Shown here: positions 17,537 to 24,802 of the stretch, one piece after another
Layout: each line of letters opens with the position of its first letter
Numbering within the stretch: position 1 is the stretch's first letter
Origin: DASTFP01 sp963744345
Lineage (GTDB): Bacteria > Verrucomicrobiota > Verrucomicrobiia > Chthoniobacterales > Terrimicrobiaceae
Direction: 5' to 3'
Length of the DNA: 64,000 bases
NCBI GenBank assembly: GCA_963744345.1
Contig: CAVUTD010000023.1
Coordinates: 62,001-126,000 of the forward strand
Notes under the pieces: generated by a model
The model's input: the letters and a program-made list of their open reading frames with translations, nothing else
Database searches by the model: none
Told to the model about the DNA's origin: nothing
Translations under genes and position numbers: made by a program

Positions 17537-18358
17537 ATGCCCCGTCGTCTGGTTAAGGTCGGCCGCAACACTTTGGGCGGAGACAACCTGCTCTTCATCC
17601 TGGGACCATGCGTGATCGAAACTGCCGCCTTCACGCGAAGAATGGGCCGAAAGTTGAAAACGATCTGCGATGATCTCGGCGCGCAGTTTGTCTTCAAGGC
17701 GTCTTATGACAAAGCGAATCGCACCTCAGTCCATTCTTATCGCGGAACGAGCGTCCAGGAGGGTTGCGAACTCCTCGCTGAGATCGGCGGGGAGATTGGT
17801 GTTCCTGTAACCACGGACGTTCATTCGCCGCAGGAGGTCGAGATTGCCGCGCGGTATATTGATGTCCTCCAAATTCCCGCCTTCCTCTGCCGTCAGACTG
17901 ACCTCATTGTCGCGGCAGGAGCAAGCGGGCGCGTCGTCAACGTTAAAAAAGGACAGTTTCTCGCCCCTTGGGATGTGAAAAACATCGCTGTGAAATTGCA
18001 AAGTGCTGGTTGCCGTGCGTTCTTTGTGACCGAACGCGGCGCCACCTTCGGCTACAATAACCTGGTGGCCGATATGCGCTCGATTTACTGGATGCAACAA
18101 TTGGATTTTCAGGTAGTTTTTGACGCCACCCACTCCGTGCAACGTCCAGGCGGAGCGGGTGACCGGACCGGCGGCGACGGTGAACTGGCTCCGGTCTTGG
18201 CGCGCGCCGCGGTAGGGGCCGGGTGCGATGGCGTCTTTATCGAGACCCACGAGAACCCCGCAAAAGCTCTTTCCGATGGCCCAAACCAGATACCTCTCCG
18301 CGATCTTCCACGCCTGCTCGGCCAGCTTAACCGCATCCGTCGTAACGTTCTCGCTTAG
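17537..18358 (+). CDS. kdsA: 3-deoxy-8-phosphooctulonate synthase (KDO-8-P synthase)
   Basis: A 273-residue KdsA. It condenses phosphoenolpyruvate with arabinose-5-phosphate in the cytoplasm to give KDO-8-phosphate for the lipopolysaccharide inner core. Motifs are NLLFILGPCVIET, FKASYDKANRTSVHSYRG, VTTDVHSPQEVEIAA, DVLQIPAFLCRQTDL and VFDATHSVQRPGGAGD. A cysteine in the N-terminal GPCVIE and the DGVFIETHENP stretch agree with the family. It heads a run of LPS synthesis and transport genes. The lptC-like frame begins inside its last 83 bases. Confidence 0.95.
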   Translation: MPRRLVKVGRNTLGGDNLLFILGPCVIETAAFTRRMGRKLKTICDDLGAQFVFKASYDKANRTSVHSYRGTSVQEGCELLAEIGGEIGVPVTTDVHSPQEVEIAARYIDVLQIPAFLCRQTDLIVAAGASGRVVNVKKGQFLAPWDVKNIAVKLQSAGCRAFFVTERGATFGYNNLVADMRSIYWMQQLDFQVVFDATHSVQRPGGAGDRTGGDGELAPVLARAAVGAGCDGVFIETHENPAKALSDGPNQIPLRDLPRLLGQLNRIRRNVLA

Positions 18359-18875
18359 CTTGGCCATTGCGCTCCCATTTGCGGCAGAGCCGGTTAGCGC
18401 CCAGGAAAGCCGCGCCACACCTTCTCCTAAAGAATCGGCTTCAACTGGAAAGGCGGCCAAGAAGGGCAGCCGTGAAACTAAGGGGAGCGAGAGCGCACAA
18501 GATATTGATATTCCAGTTCCTGAAGGCATTCCTGTAAAAGGCATTAAGGTGCCTTCATACTCCGCCGAAGGGAAATTGCTCATGATGCTTGACGCCGAGC
18601 AGGCTCGCAAACTCGATGCCGACCGCATCGAGTTCGAGAACCTGAAGATCGACGCGTATTCCGACGACGACAAAAAGATTTATGTTGAACTGCCGCGATC
18701 GATTTTTAATTTAACTACGCGCATTCTTACGAGCGAGAGCCGCGTTCTGATTCGCCGGGAAGATTTTGAACTCGTCGGCGATGCCGGGGAATTCTACACG
18801 AGGAACCGTTTCGCGAAAATCCTCGGTAATGTGAAAATGACGATCTTTAGCACAGAGAATTTTGATAGACCATGA
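18276..18875 (+). CDS. lptC: LPS export LptC-like periplasmic protein
   Basis: Starting at ATG 18276, inside kdsA, the 199-residue product begins with a plausible signal/anchor segment (SASLTASVVTFSLSLAIALP, then FAAEPVSAQ). A low-complexity linker follows, then a beta-rich domain with VPSYSAEGKLLMMLDAEQAR and FELVGDAGEFYTRNRFAKIL. Position between kdsA and lptA/lptB, and the LptC-like pattern of short strands, support the call, but sequence similarity to known LptC is weak. If ATG 18276 is right, the overlap with kdsA is 83 bases, unusually long. Its stop overlaps the lptA start by four bases. It would hand LPS from LptBFG to LptA. Confidence 0.65.
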   Translation: MAQTRYLSAIFHACSASLTASVVTFSLSLAIALPFAAEPVSAQESRATPSPKESASTGKAAKKGSRETKGSESAQDIDIPVPEGIPVKGIKVPSYSAEGKLLMMLDAEQARKLDADRIEFENLKIDAYSDDDKKIYVELPRSIFNLTTRILTSESRVLIRREDFELVGDAGEFYTRNRFAKILGNVKMTIFSTENFDRP

Positions 18876-19468
18876 ATCGCTTGCTTTCCGCCACGCTGTT
18901 TTTTTTTGCCATACTTGCCCGGCCGGTAATCTCCGCGCCGCCCAGTGAAAAGCCAACCATGAACCCAGAATTGGGGAGTGAGTCCTCGGCCGAAAAGAAG
19001 GATCCCTTGGGTGTAAAGAACCTTACCAAGGGGCGCCCGAAAGATGCCAAGACCGAAATCACTTCTAAGAAGCAAGCGACCTTTGACAATGCGACCAGTG
19101 TGGCGGAATTCGACGGCAGCGTAGTTGTCAAGGACGTTCAGTTCACACTCTTCTGCGATCAGCTTCGCGTGACGCTGAGCAAGGATCGCAAAGGGCTTCA
19201 GCTCGTGGAAGCTTTTGGAAACGTCATTATCGTTCAAGACAACACTGACGACGCCGGGAAGACGGTCAAATCGACCGGTCGCTCCGGCAAGGCCGTTTAC
19301 GAACCTGTCTCCGGTGATGTCACCCTCACGATCTGGCCCTCGGTCCAGCATGATATCAACATGCAAGTCGCCACCGAACAGGGAACGATAATGATTTTGA
19401 ATCGCGAGGGGAAGATGACGACAAAGGGAGGCAGCAGGACCGTCATCGTCGACAATAGTCAGCAATGA
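18872..19468 (+). CDS. lptA: LPS transport LptA/OstA-like periplasmic protein
   Basis: A 198-residue protein with a signal peptide (MNRLLSATLFFFAILARPVI) and an OstA-type beta-jellyroll region: ITSKKQATFDNATSVAEFDG, VVKDVQFTLFCDQLRVTL, LVEAFGNVIIVQ, and SGKAVYEPVSGDVTL. LptA forms the periplasmic bridge carrying LPS to the outer membrane. It overlaps lptC upstream and lptB downstream by four bases each, so these are coupled. The rather long acidic/basic linker after the signal peptide is not typical of proteobacterial LptA. Confidence 0.8.
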   Translation: MNRLLSATLFFFAILARPVISAPPSEKPTMNPELGSESSAEKKDPLGVKNLTKGRPKDAKTEITSKKQATFDNATSVAEFDGSVVVKDVQFTLFCDQLRVTLSKDRKGLQLVEAFGNVIIVQDNTDDAGKTVKSTGRSGKAVYEPVSGDVTLTIWPSVQHDINMQVATEQGTIMILNREGKMTTKGGSRTVIVDNSQQ

Positions 19469-20250
19469 AGTCGATGAGCATTGCACCAGCGCCCTCGCCC
19501 TTCCCAGCAGCCCAATTGCAGGATCACAAACCTCTCCTCACCACCGACAAACTGGTGAAGATTTACGGCGGCCGGGCCGTCGTCAACGGGGTCGACATCA
19601 ACGTCAAGCGCGGGGAAATCGTCGGATTGCTCGGTCCTAATGGCGCCGGAAAGACGACGACATTTTATATGATCGTTGGAATCATCCGACCTAATGGCGG
19701 GCGCGTCATTTTCGAGGATCGAGATGTCACTCACATGGCCATGTATCGTCGCGCTCGGGAGGGCATGGGCTACCTGCCGCAGGAGGAATCGATTTTTCGG
19801 CGACTCACGGTCCGGGAGAACATCATGGCCATCCTTGAGACGACAAAACTCAGCAAATCGGCTCGCAGGCAACGTTGCGAGGAACTTCTGGCGCAGTTCG
19901 GTATCGAACACCTTGCCAAAAACGTGGCCCTCACTCTGTCAGGCGGCGAAAAGCGTCGCCTCACGATTGCTCGCTCGCTCGTTACTGAGCCCTCTCTGCT
20001 GATGCTGGACGAGCCCTTCAGCGGTGTCGATCCGATCGCCGTTTACGATGTTCAGCAAATCATTCAAGACCTCCGCGCCCAAGGCCTCGCCATCTTGATC
20101 ACCGACCACAACGTTCGCGAGACTCTGAACATCGTCGATCGGGCCTATCTGATTTTTGAGGGACGCGTCGAAAGCCAAGGAACCAAGGACTTCCTGCTCA
20201 ACGATCCGATTAGCCGCAAACTTTACCTCGGCGAGAACTTCCAGATGTAA
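19465..20250 (+). CDS. lptB: LPS export ABC transporter ATP-binding protein LptB
   Basis: A 261-residue ATPase with an N-terminal extension of about 22 residues compared with E. coli LptB. The LptB-like core has Walker A GLLGPNGAGKTTTF (57-70), YLPQEESIFRRLTVRENI, signature LSGGEKRRLTIARSL, Walker B LLMLDEPFSGVDPIAV and DHNVRETL. It drives LPS extraction from the inner membrane with LptFG, which are not in this window. The start overlaps the lptA stop (ATGA). Confidence 0.95.
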   Translation: MKSMSIAPAPSPFPAAQLQDHKPLLTTDKLVKIYGGRAVVNGVDINVKRGEIVGLLGPNGAGKTTTFYMIVGIIRPNGGRVIFEDRDVTHMAMYRRAREGMGYLPQEESIFRRLTVRENIMAILETTKLSKSARRQRCEELLAQFGIEHLAKNVALTLSGGEKRRLTIARSLVTEPSLLMLDEPFSGVDPIAVYDVQQIIQDLRAQGLAILITDHNVRETLNIVDRAYLIFEGRVESQGTKDFLLNDPISRKLYLGENFQM

Positions 20251-20255
20251 CGCCA

Positions 20256-21215
20256 ATGTCCGCCGCAGCCCATCGGGTCCCGCACATTACCGTCGGGCAT
20301 TTCTATGCCAACCACGCGGAGACCCTTGGCTTGCGACTCGAAGGTGCCTCGCGCGGATTGAACAAGAAAATTCGCGAACCGACAATCAATCGACCCGGCC
20401 TGGCCCTCACCGGGTTTTATAATTATTTTGCCGGGAAGCGAATACAGGTGTTCGGAGCCGCCGAACTCAGCTATCTTCGTAGTCTGAATGCTCTGATGAT
20501 AAGAGACAAATTGAAACATCTCTTCGAGCGCAATTTTCCTTGCATGGTCATCGCGCGAAACTCCCCGACTCCCGCCTCTTTGTTAGACATCGCCGCTGAG
20601 TTCGAAACTCCGGTGTTTCGCACCCACATGATCACCATGAAATTCATCAATGCTGCCACCATAGCCCTGGAGTTTGACTTCGCCCCCTCCACACAAGAGT
20701 ACGGCAGCATGGTCGATATTCAGGGCGTCGGCACTTTGATTCGTGGGACCAGCGGAATCGGCAAGAGTGAATGCGTTCTCTCCCTGATCGAGCGCGGCTA
20801 CAGCCTCGTTAGCGATGATATTACCAGAATCCGTTCCATCGAAGGAAGAGAGCTCGTCGGCACCTCCGCCGACATCACCCGGTTCCACATGGAAGTTCGC
20901 GGCATAGGTGTCATCAACATCAGCTCCATCTTCGGAGTCGGCAGCGTCCGCAGTGAAAAACGGCTCGACTTCGTTCTGACTTTGAAAGACTGGGACGAGC
21001 TGGAAAATGTCGATCGGATTGGCCTCGATCGCGACTTCTACGAGATCCTGGGGATACGCGTCCCTCACGTGATCATCCCGGTAAAAACGGGTCGCGACCT
21101 CGGTCGTTTGGTCGAAGTGGCAGCGCTTGACCAAAAATTAAAAAGCATGGGACAAAACAGCGCAGTTGAATTTAATCAGCGTTTGCTGCAAATGATGAGT
21201 GAACGACGTACTTGA
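20256..21215 (+). CDS. hprK: HPr kinase/phosphorylase
   Basis: A 319-residue HprK. It phosphorylates and dephosphorylates HPr on its regulatory serine. The Walker A P-loop GTSGIGKSE spans residues 164-172 with Lys170, followed by RGYSLVSDDITRIR and the family signature EVRGIGVINISSIFG. It lies six bases after lptB and its stop sits just before ptsH, so it is part of one transcript with the LPS export genes and the PTS pair. With no sugar-specific EII next to it, it probably serves regulation rather than uptake. Confidence 0.95.
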   Translation: MSAAAHRVPHITVGHFYANHAETLGLRLEGASRGLNKKIREPTINRPGLALTGFYNYFAGKRIQVFGAAELSYLRSLNALMIRDKLKHLFERNFPCMVIARNSPTPASLLDIAAEFETPVFRTHMITMKFINAATIALEFDFAPSTQEYGSMVDIQGVGTLIRGTSGIGKSECVLSLIERGYSLVSDDITRIRSIEGRELVGTSADITRFHMEVRGIGVINISSIFGVGSVRSEKRLDFVLTLKDWDELENVDRIGLDRDFYEILGIRVPHVIIPVKTGRDLGRLVEVAALDQKLKSMGQNSAVEFNQRLLQMMSERRT

Positions 21216-21217
21216 TA

Positions 21218-21526
21218 ATGGGCCTCTTCTCCGGAAAAAAAACCAGTGACGACGTTCTCCGCTGCACCAAGGAGATCGTGATCCAGAACCGTAACGGCCT
21301 CCATGCGCGTCCCGCCGCCATGTTCGTCAAAATTTCCAGCCGTTTTCGGGCCGATGTCTGGGTTGAAAAAGATGGAGAACGGGTCAACGGAAAGAGCATC
21401 ATGGGCCTGATGATGCTTGCCGCCGGCAAGGGGTCGAAGCTCCACCTGATCGCTGAGGGGGCCGATGCCGACAAAGTCATCGCCGAAATAGAAAACCTCG
21501 TCCAAACCCGTTTTGGCGAGGAGTAA
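21218..21526 (+). CDS. ptsH: Phosphocarrier protein HPr
   Basis: A 102-residue HPr with an N-terminal extension of about 14 residues relative to the classic 85-88 residue protein. The EI-phosphorylated histidine is His29 (NRNGLHARPAAMF) and the HprK target serine is Ser60 (NGKSIMGLMMLAAGKG). Both are conserved, so both phosphorylation routes should work. The ATG is two codons past the overlapping hprK stop. It passes phosphate from EI to acceptors that are not encoded nearby. Confidence 0.95.
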   Translation: MGLFSGKKTSDDVLRCTKEIVIQNRNGLHARPAAMFVKISSRFRADVWVEKDGERVNGKSIMGLMMLAAGKGSKLHLIAEGADADKVIAEIENLVQTRFGEE

Positions 21527-21603
21527 AGGGCGAACGGCTTTCAGCTATTGACAGACGGTTTTTTCACGTTTCAACCCAAAAAAAACCTGCTACGCGTGGC
21601 GGC

Positions 21604-23376
21604 GTGAGTGAAAGTAATGCCCAGAGCAAGCAGGAGACTCGTTTCCAAGGTATCCCTGTAGCGCCGGGCATCGCTCATGCTCGAGTTCTTGTCCACTGGT
21701 TGGACGACGAGGAGATTCCCCTTCGCACGATTTCCCCCGAGGAGCTTCCGGAGGAAATTGCGCGTTTCGAAGCCGCTCTCATTGCCACGCGCGCCGAACT
21801 ACTCGAAATTCAACAGCGCATTGCCGACGCCATCGGCACCAAAGATGCCAGCATTTTTGACGCGCACCTTCTTGTCGTCGAGGACCGCACGCTCATTGAC
21901 GAGGTCCTCCGTAATCTCGAAGGCGACCGGCACAATGTCGAATATACCTTTCACCAGGTGGCGGAGAAGTATTGCCGCACTCTCGGAGCAATTGACGATC
22001 CTTACCTGCGCGAGCGGGTCGTCGATATTGAAGACGTCGCGCGCCGAGTGATCCGGCACCTTCTTGGCAAGGCGCCGCGCACCATCGCCTCCGAAGACAA
22101 ACCGCATATCATCGTAGCGCGAAGTCTCACTCCCTCCGACACCGCCTCAATCAACCGTGCCTTCGTGCTTGGTTTTGCGACCGAGCAAGGGAGCAAGACT
22201 TCCCACGCCGCAATCATGGCACGATCCATGAACATCCCGGCTATCGTCGGTCTTCACGAGATTTGCACAGTGCTGTCGACCGGAGATGACGTCCTCCTCG
22301 ATGGCTACACGGGAGCCTTCATCCTCAATCCTGGCGCTGAGACTCTCCAGGAATACGGACGGATCGAACTTCGGAAGGAAGAGGTTGCCGAACGCCTTGG
22401 CCTCATTCGCGACACAGCCTCAACGACAAGCGATGGGCGTCATATTATTCTGTCCGCCAACATCGAACTCCCTGAGGAACTCGACGACGTCTCGACCAGC
22501 GGAGCTGAAGGCGTTGGACTTTATCGCACCGAATTTCTTTATTTGAACCGGACTTCCCCTCCGGATGAAGAGGAACAATTTGAGAATTACCGACTCGTTG
22601 CCGAACGCTCGCAACCCTACTCCGTAATCATCCGCACACTAGACATCGGTGGAGACAAACCGTCGAAGAGCCTCGAACTGGAACAGGAGCAAAATCCGTT
22701 TCTCGGTTGCCGAGCCATTCGCTATTGCCTGCAACATCCCAACATCTTCAAGCAGCAGCTTCGGGCGATCCTGCGCGCGGCCACGATCGGCAACGTGCGC
22801 ATCATGTATCCTATGATTTCGGGGATTGGAGAACTGCGCCGCGCGAATGCCGTTCTCGAGGAATGCCGCCGCGAATTGGAACAAGAAGGAGCGGCCTTCA
22901 AGGCTGACATCGAAGTGGGCATAATGATCGAGGTGCCCAGCGCCGCGCTTTCGGCAGATCATCTCGCGCGTGAAGTCAAGTTCTTCAGCATTGGAACAAA
23001 CGACCTTATCCAGTATGCCATCGCCGTCGACCGAGGAAACGATCACATTGCGCATCTCTACGAACCCACCCATCCCTCCATCGTTCGGATGATCAAAACC
23101 GTGGTCGACGCCGCCCGGCGCGAAAACATCTGGACCGGAGTCTGCGGCGAGATGGCGGGGGATATCCAGGTGACGCCGCTTCTGATTGGACTGGGCGTAG
23201 ATGAACTCAGCGCCAGTAGTACCGTCGTTCCTCGCGTCAAGAAGGCCGTGCAGTCCCTTTCGATGCCGGTCTGTGAAAACCTTGTTGAGGAGGTGATGGA
23301 GCTTGAAACCGGAGAAGCGATCTTGCACCGCTGCTTGGAAATCGTTCGCTCCCACTATGGGGAGCTGCTCGATTAA
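21604..23376 (+). CDS. ptsI: Phosphoenolpyruvate-protein phosphotransferase (PTS enzyme I)
   Basis: A 590-residue enzyme I that autophosphorylates from phosphoenolpyruvate and donates to HPr. The phosphohistidine lies at His201 in GSKTSHAAIMARSMNIPAIV. The PEP-binding barrel has GVGLYRTEFLYLNR, IIRTLDIGGDKP, MYPMISGIGELRRAN, and FFSIGTNDLIQYAIAVDRGN, with the catalytic cysteine in GVCGEMAGD. The GTG start at 21604 is used. It is the last gene of the kdsA-to-ptsI run; about 240 bases without a gene follow. Confidence 0.96.
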   Translation: MSESNAQSKQETRFQGIPVAPGIAHARVLVHWLDDEEIPLRTISPEELPEEIARFEAALIATRAELLEIQQRIADAIGTKDASIFDAHLLVVEDRTLIDEVLRNLEGDRHNVEYTFHQVAEKYCRTLGAIDDPYLRERVVDIEDVARRVIRHLLGKAPRTIASEDKPHIIVARSLTPSDTASINRAFVLGFATEQGSKTSHAAIMARSMNIPAIVGLHEICTVLSTGDDVLLDGYTGAFILNPGAETLQEYGRIELRKEEVAERLGLIRDTASTTSDGRHIILSANIELPEELDDVSTSGAEGVGLYRTEFLYLNRTSPPDEEEQFENYRLVAERSQPYSVIIRTLDIGGDKPSKSLELEQEQNPFLGCRAIRYCLQHPNIFKQQLRAILRAATIGNVRIMYPMISGIGELRRANAVLEECRRELEQEGAAFKADIEVGIMIEVPSAALSADHLAREVKFFSIGTNDLIQYAIAVDRGNDHIAHLYEPTHPSIVRMIKTVVDAARRENIWTGVCGEMAGDIQVTPLLIGLGVDELSASSTVVPRVKKAVQSLSMPVCENLVEEVMELETGEAILHRCLEIVRSHYGELLD

Positions 23377-23619
23377 GCGTGTCTCACAAACTTGTCTGCA
23401 AGCCTCTTCGACAGGTTAGCTCTCTTTGGTCGCTGTAGGAGGCCACGATGCTTCGGTGAAGTCGAAACACCCAGATCGCTTCGACATCAATGGCCGCAGC
23501 TTGCTAAAGGATCAATTTCCGACGTTTTAGAGGGTACCTTCCTTCTGGAACCGAGCTTGCGACAAGGTCGATCCTATCCCCGCTCGAGAAGATAGATTTT
23601 AAAACCTAAGTCATCAACC

Positions 23620-24360
23620 GTGTTTAATCCCGCTCAGCCAAGTTTCGCTCTTCTTGAAATCGCGGCCGAAATCAAGATCTGCTGTATCAAGTCTCCTGAA
23701 GAGGCGACATTAGCTATTTCATGCGGAGCCACCGCTCTCGGTTTGGTTTCCTCTATGCCAAGCGGACCTGGAGTTATTTCTGAGTCAATGATCGCGAAGA
23801 TCGCCGCAGCCGTGCCACCATCAGTGGACACATTCTTGCTGACTTGTGAGCGGTCCCCGCAGGCGATTATTGCCCAACAACAGCGATGTCGCACCAACAC
23901 ACTACAGCTCTGCGACCATCTGCCCGTGCACATCTACCCGAAACTTCGGTCTGGGCTACCGGCGGTAAGACTGGTTCAGGTTGTTCATGTCTCAGCACCG
24001 GAGTCCTTCGACTACGCAGTCTCAGTTGCTCCTTACCTCGACGCTCTCTTGCTCGATTCCGGCAATCTTGATCTTGAGGTCAAAGAGCTCGGGGGCACAG
24101 GGCGTACGCACGATTGGCTGCTCAGCCGCCGAATTCGTGATGCGGTCTCTATTCCAATCTTCCTGGCTGGCGGCCTTCATGCCGGCAACGTGGCGAAAGC
24201 CATCGGGGTCGTTCAGCCGTTCGGAATCGATGTCTGCAGCGGAGTGCGCGCGAACGATGACCTTGACCCAGCGAAACTCGATGCCCTTTTCGCGGCTGTC
24301 GGGAGCCAAAAGATTTCCGGGCCTCCGCACCGTCAATCTGCGTTCTCAATAAATTTTTAG
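23620..24360 (+). CDS. trpF: Phosphoribosylanthranilate isomerase-like protein
   Basis: A 246-residue TrpF-family barrel beginning with GTG. Family features are EIKICCIKSPEEATLAISCG, ALGLVSSMPSGPGVIS, TNTLQLCDHLP, DALLLDSG with GGTGRTHDW, IPIFLAGGLHAGNVAKAI and the closing FGIDVCSGVRAN. The catalytic cysteine corresponds to the first or second Cys of KICCI and the aspartate to LLLDSG. It would convert N-(5'-phosphoribosyl)anthranilate in tryptophan synthesis. It is separate from trpA, which lies 37 kb away, so the tryptophan genes are scattered. Confidence 0.82.
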   Translation: MFNPAQPSFALLEIAAEIKICCIKSPEEATLAISCGATALGLVSSMPSGPGVISESMIAKIAAAVPPSVDTFLLTCERSPQAIIAQQQRCRTNTLQLCDHLPVHIYPKLRSGLPAVRLVQVVHVSAPESFDYAVSVAPYLDALLLDSGNLDLEVKELGGTGRTHDWLLSRRIRDAVSIPIFLAGGLHAGNVAKAIGVVQPFGIDVCSGVRANDDLDPAKLDALFAAVGSQKISGPPHRQSAFSINF

Positions 24361-24395
24361 ACCGCTGTTTGACCACTGTCGCCGGAGAAGACCTT

Positions 24396-24728
24396 ATGAC
24401 TGACGCGATCCTTACACTTTCGAGCGCCCTTGGACTCGCATCGTTTATATTCTATTTGTTAACCGTAGATCGACTTGTCAGAAATCTGCACGAGCACTAT
24501 CACGACGAGTGGAACCGTATCGGTCAACCCGTCGGCTTGCTCTATATCCCCAGGACAACCAGCTGGTGGAACGGTTTTGTCACGCTTCATGCGCTCATTT
24601 GTGATATTCTCATCAAGACACCGGGTTGGTTATCTGGGAAATCCGACCTCCTCTTTCTCGTCACGAGGTTACGCTGTTCCATCGTTGTGTTAGTTGCTTC
24701 GATGCTCGCCGGACTCGCGTTGCGGTGA
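24396..24728 (+). CDS. Small membrane protein of unknown function (110 aa)
   Basis: Two likely membrane helices, one near the N-terminus (AILTLSSALGLASFIFYLLT) and one at the C-terminus (CSIVVLVASMLAGLALR), separate a polar middle with HEHYHDEWNRIGQP. ATG 24396 is favoured over an upstream frame start because a purine-rich stretch (GGAGAAGA) precedes it. No family is recognised. It lies alone between trpF and the amylase gene. Confidence 0.6.
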   Translation: MTDAILTLSSALGLASFIFYLLTVDRLVRNLHEHYHDEWNRIGQPVGLLYIPRTTSWWNGFVTLHALICDILIKTPGWLSGKSDLLFLVTRLRCSIVVLVASMLAGLALR

Positions 24729-24802
24729 CTTCCGTTCGATCCTGATACTGACCGAACGTTGTTGCGGCTGAGCATCAACGCGTACTACTATTGTTGCGCG
24801 TG

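Noticed and set aside
17726..18673. 315-codon minus-strand frame across kdsA and the lptC-like gene
   Set aside because: Antisense shadow of two well-supported genes; amino-acid pattern not protein-like.
22639..23355. 238-codon minus-strand frame inside ptsI
   Set aside because: Antisense shadow of enzyme I with no recognisable motif.
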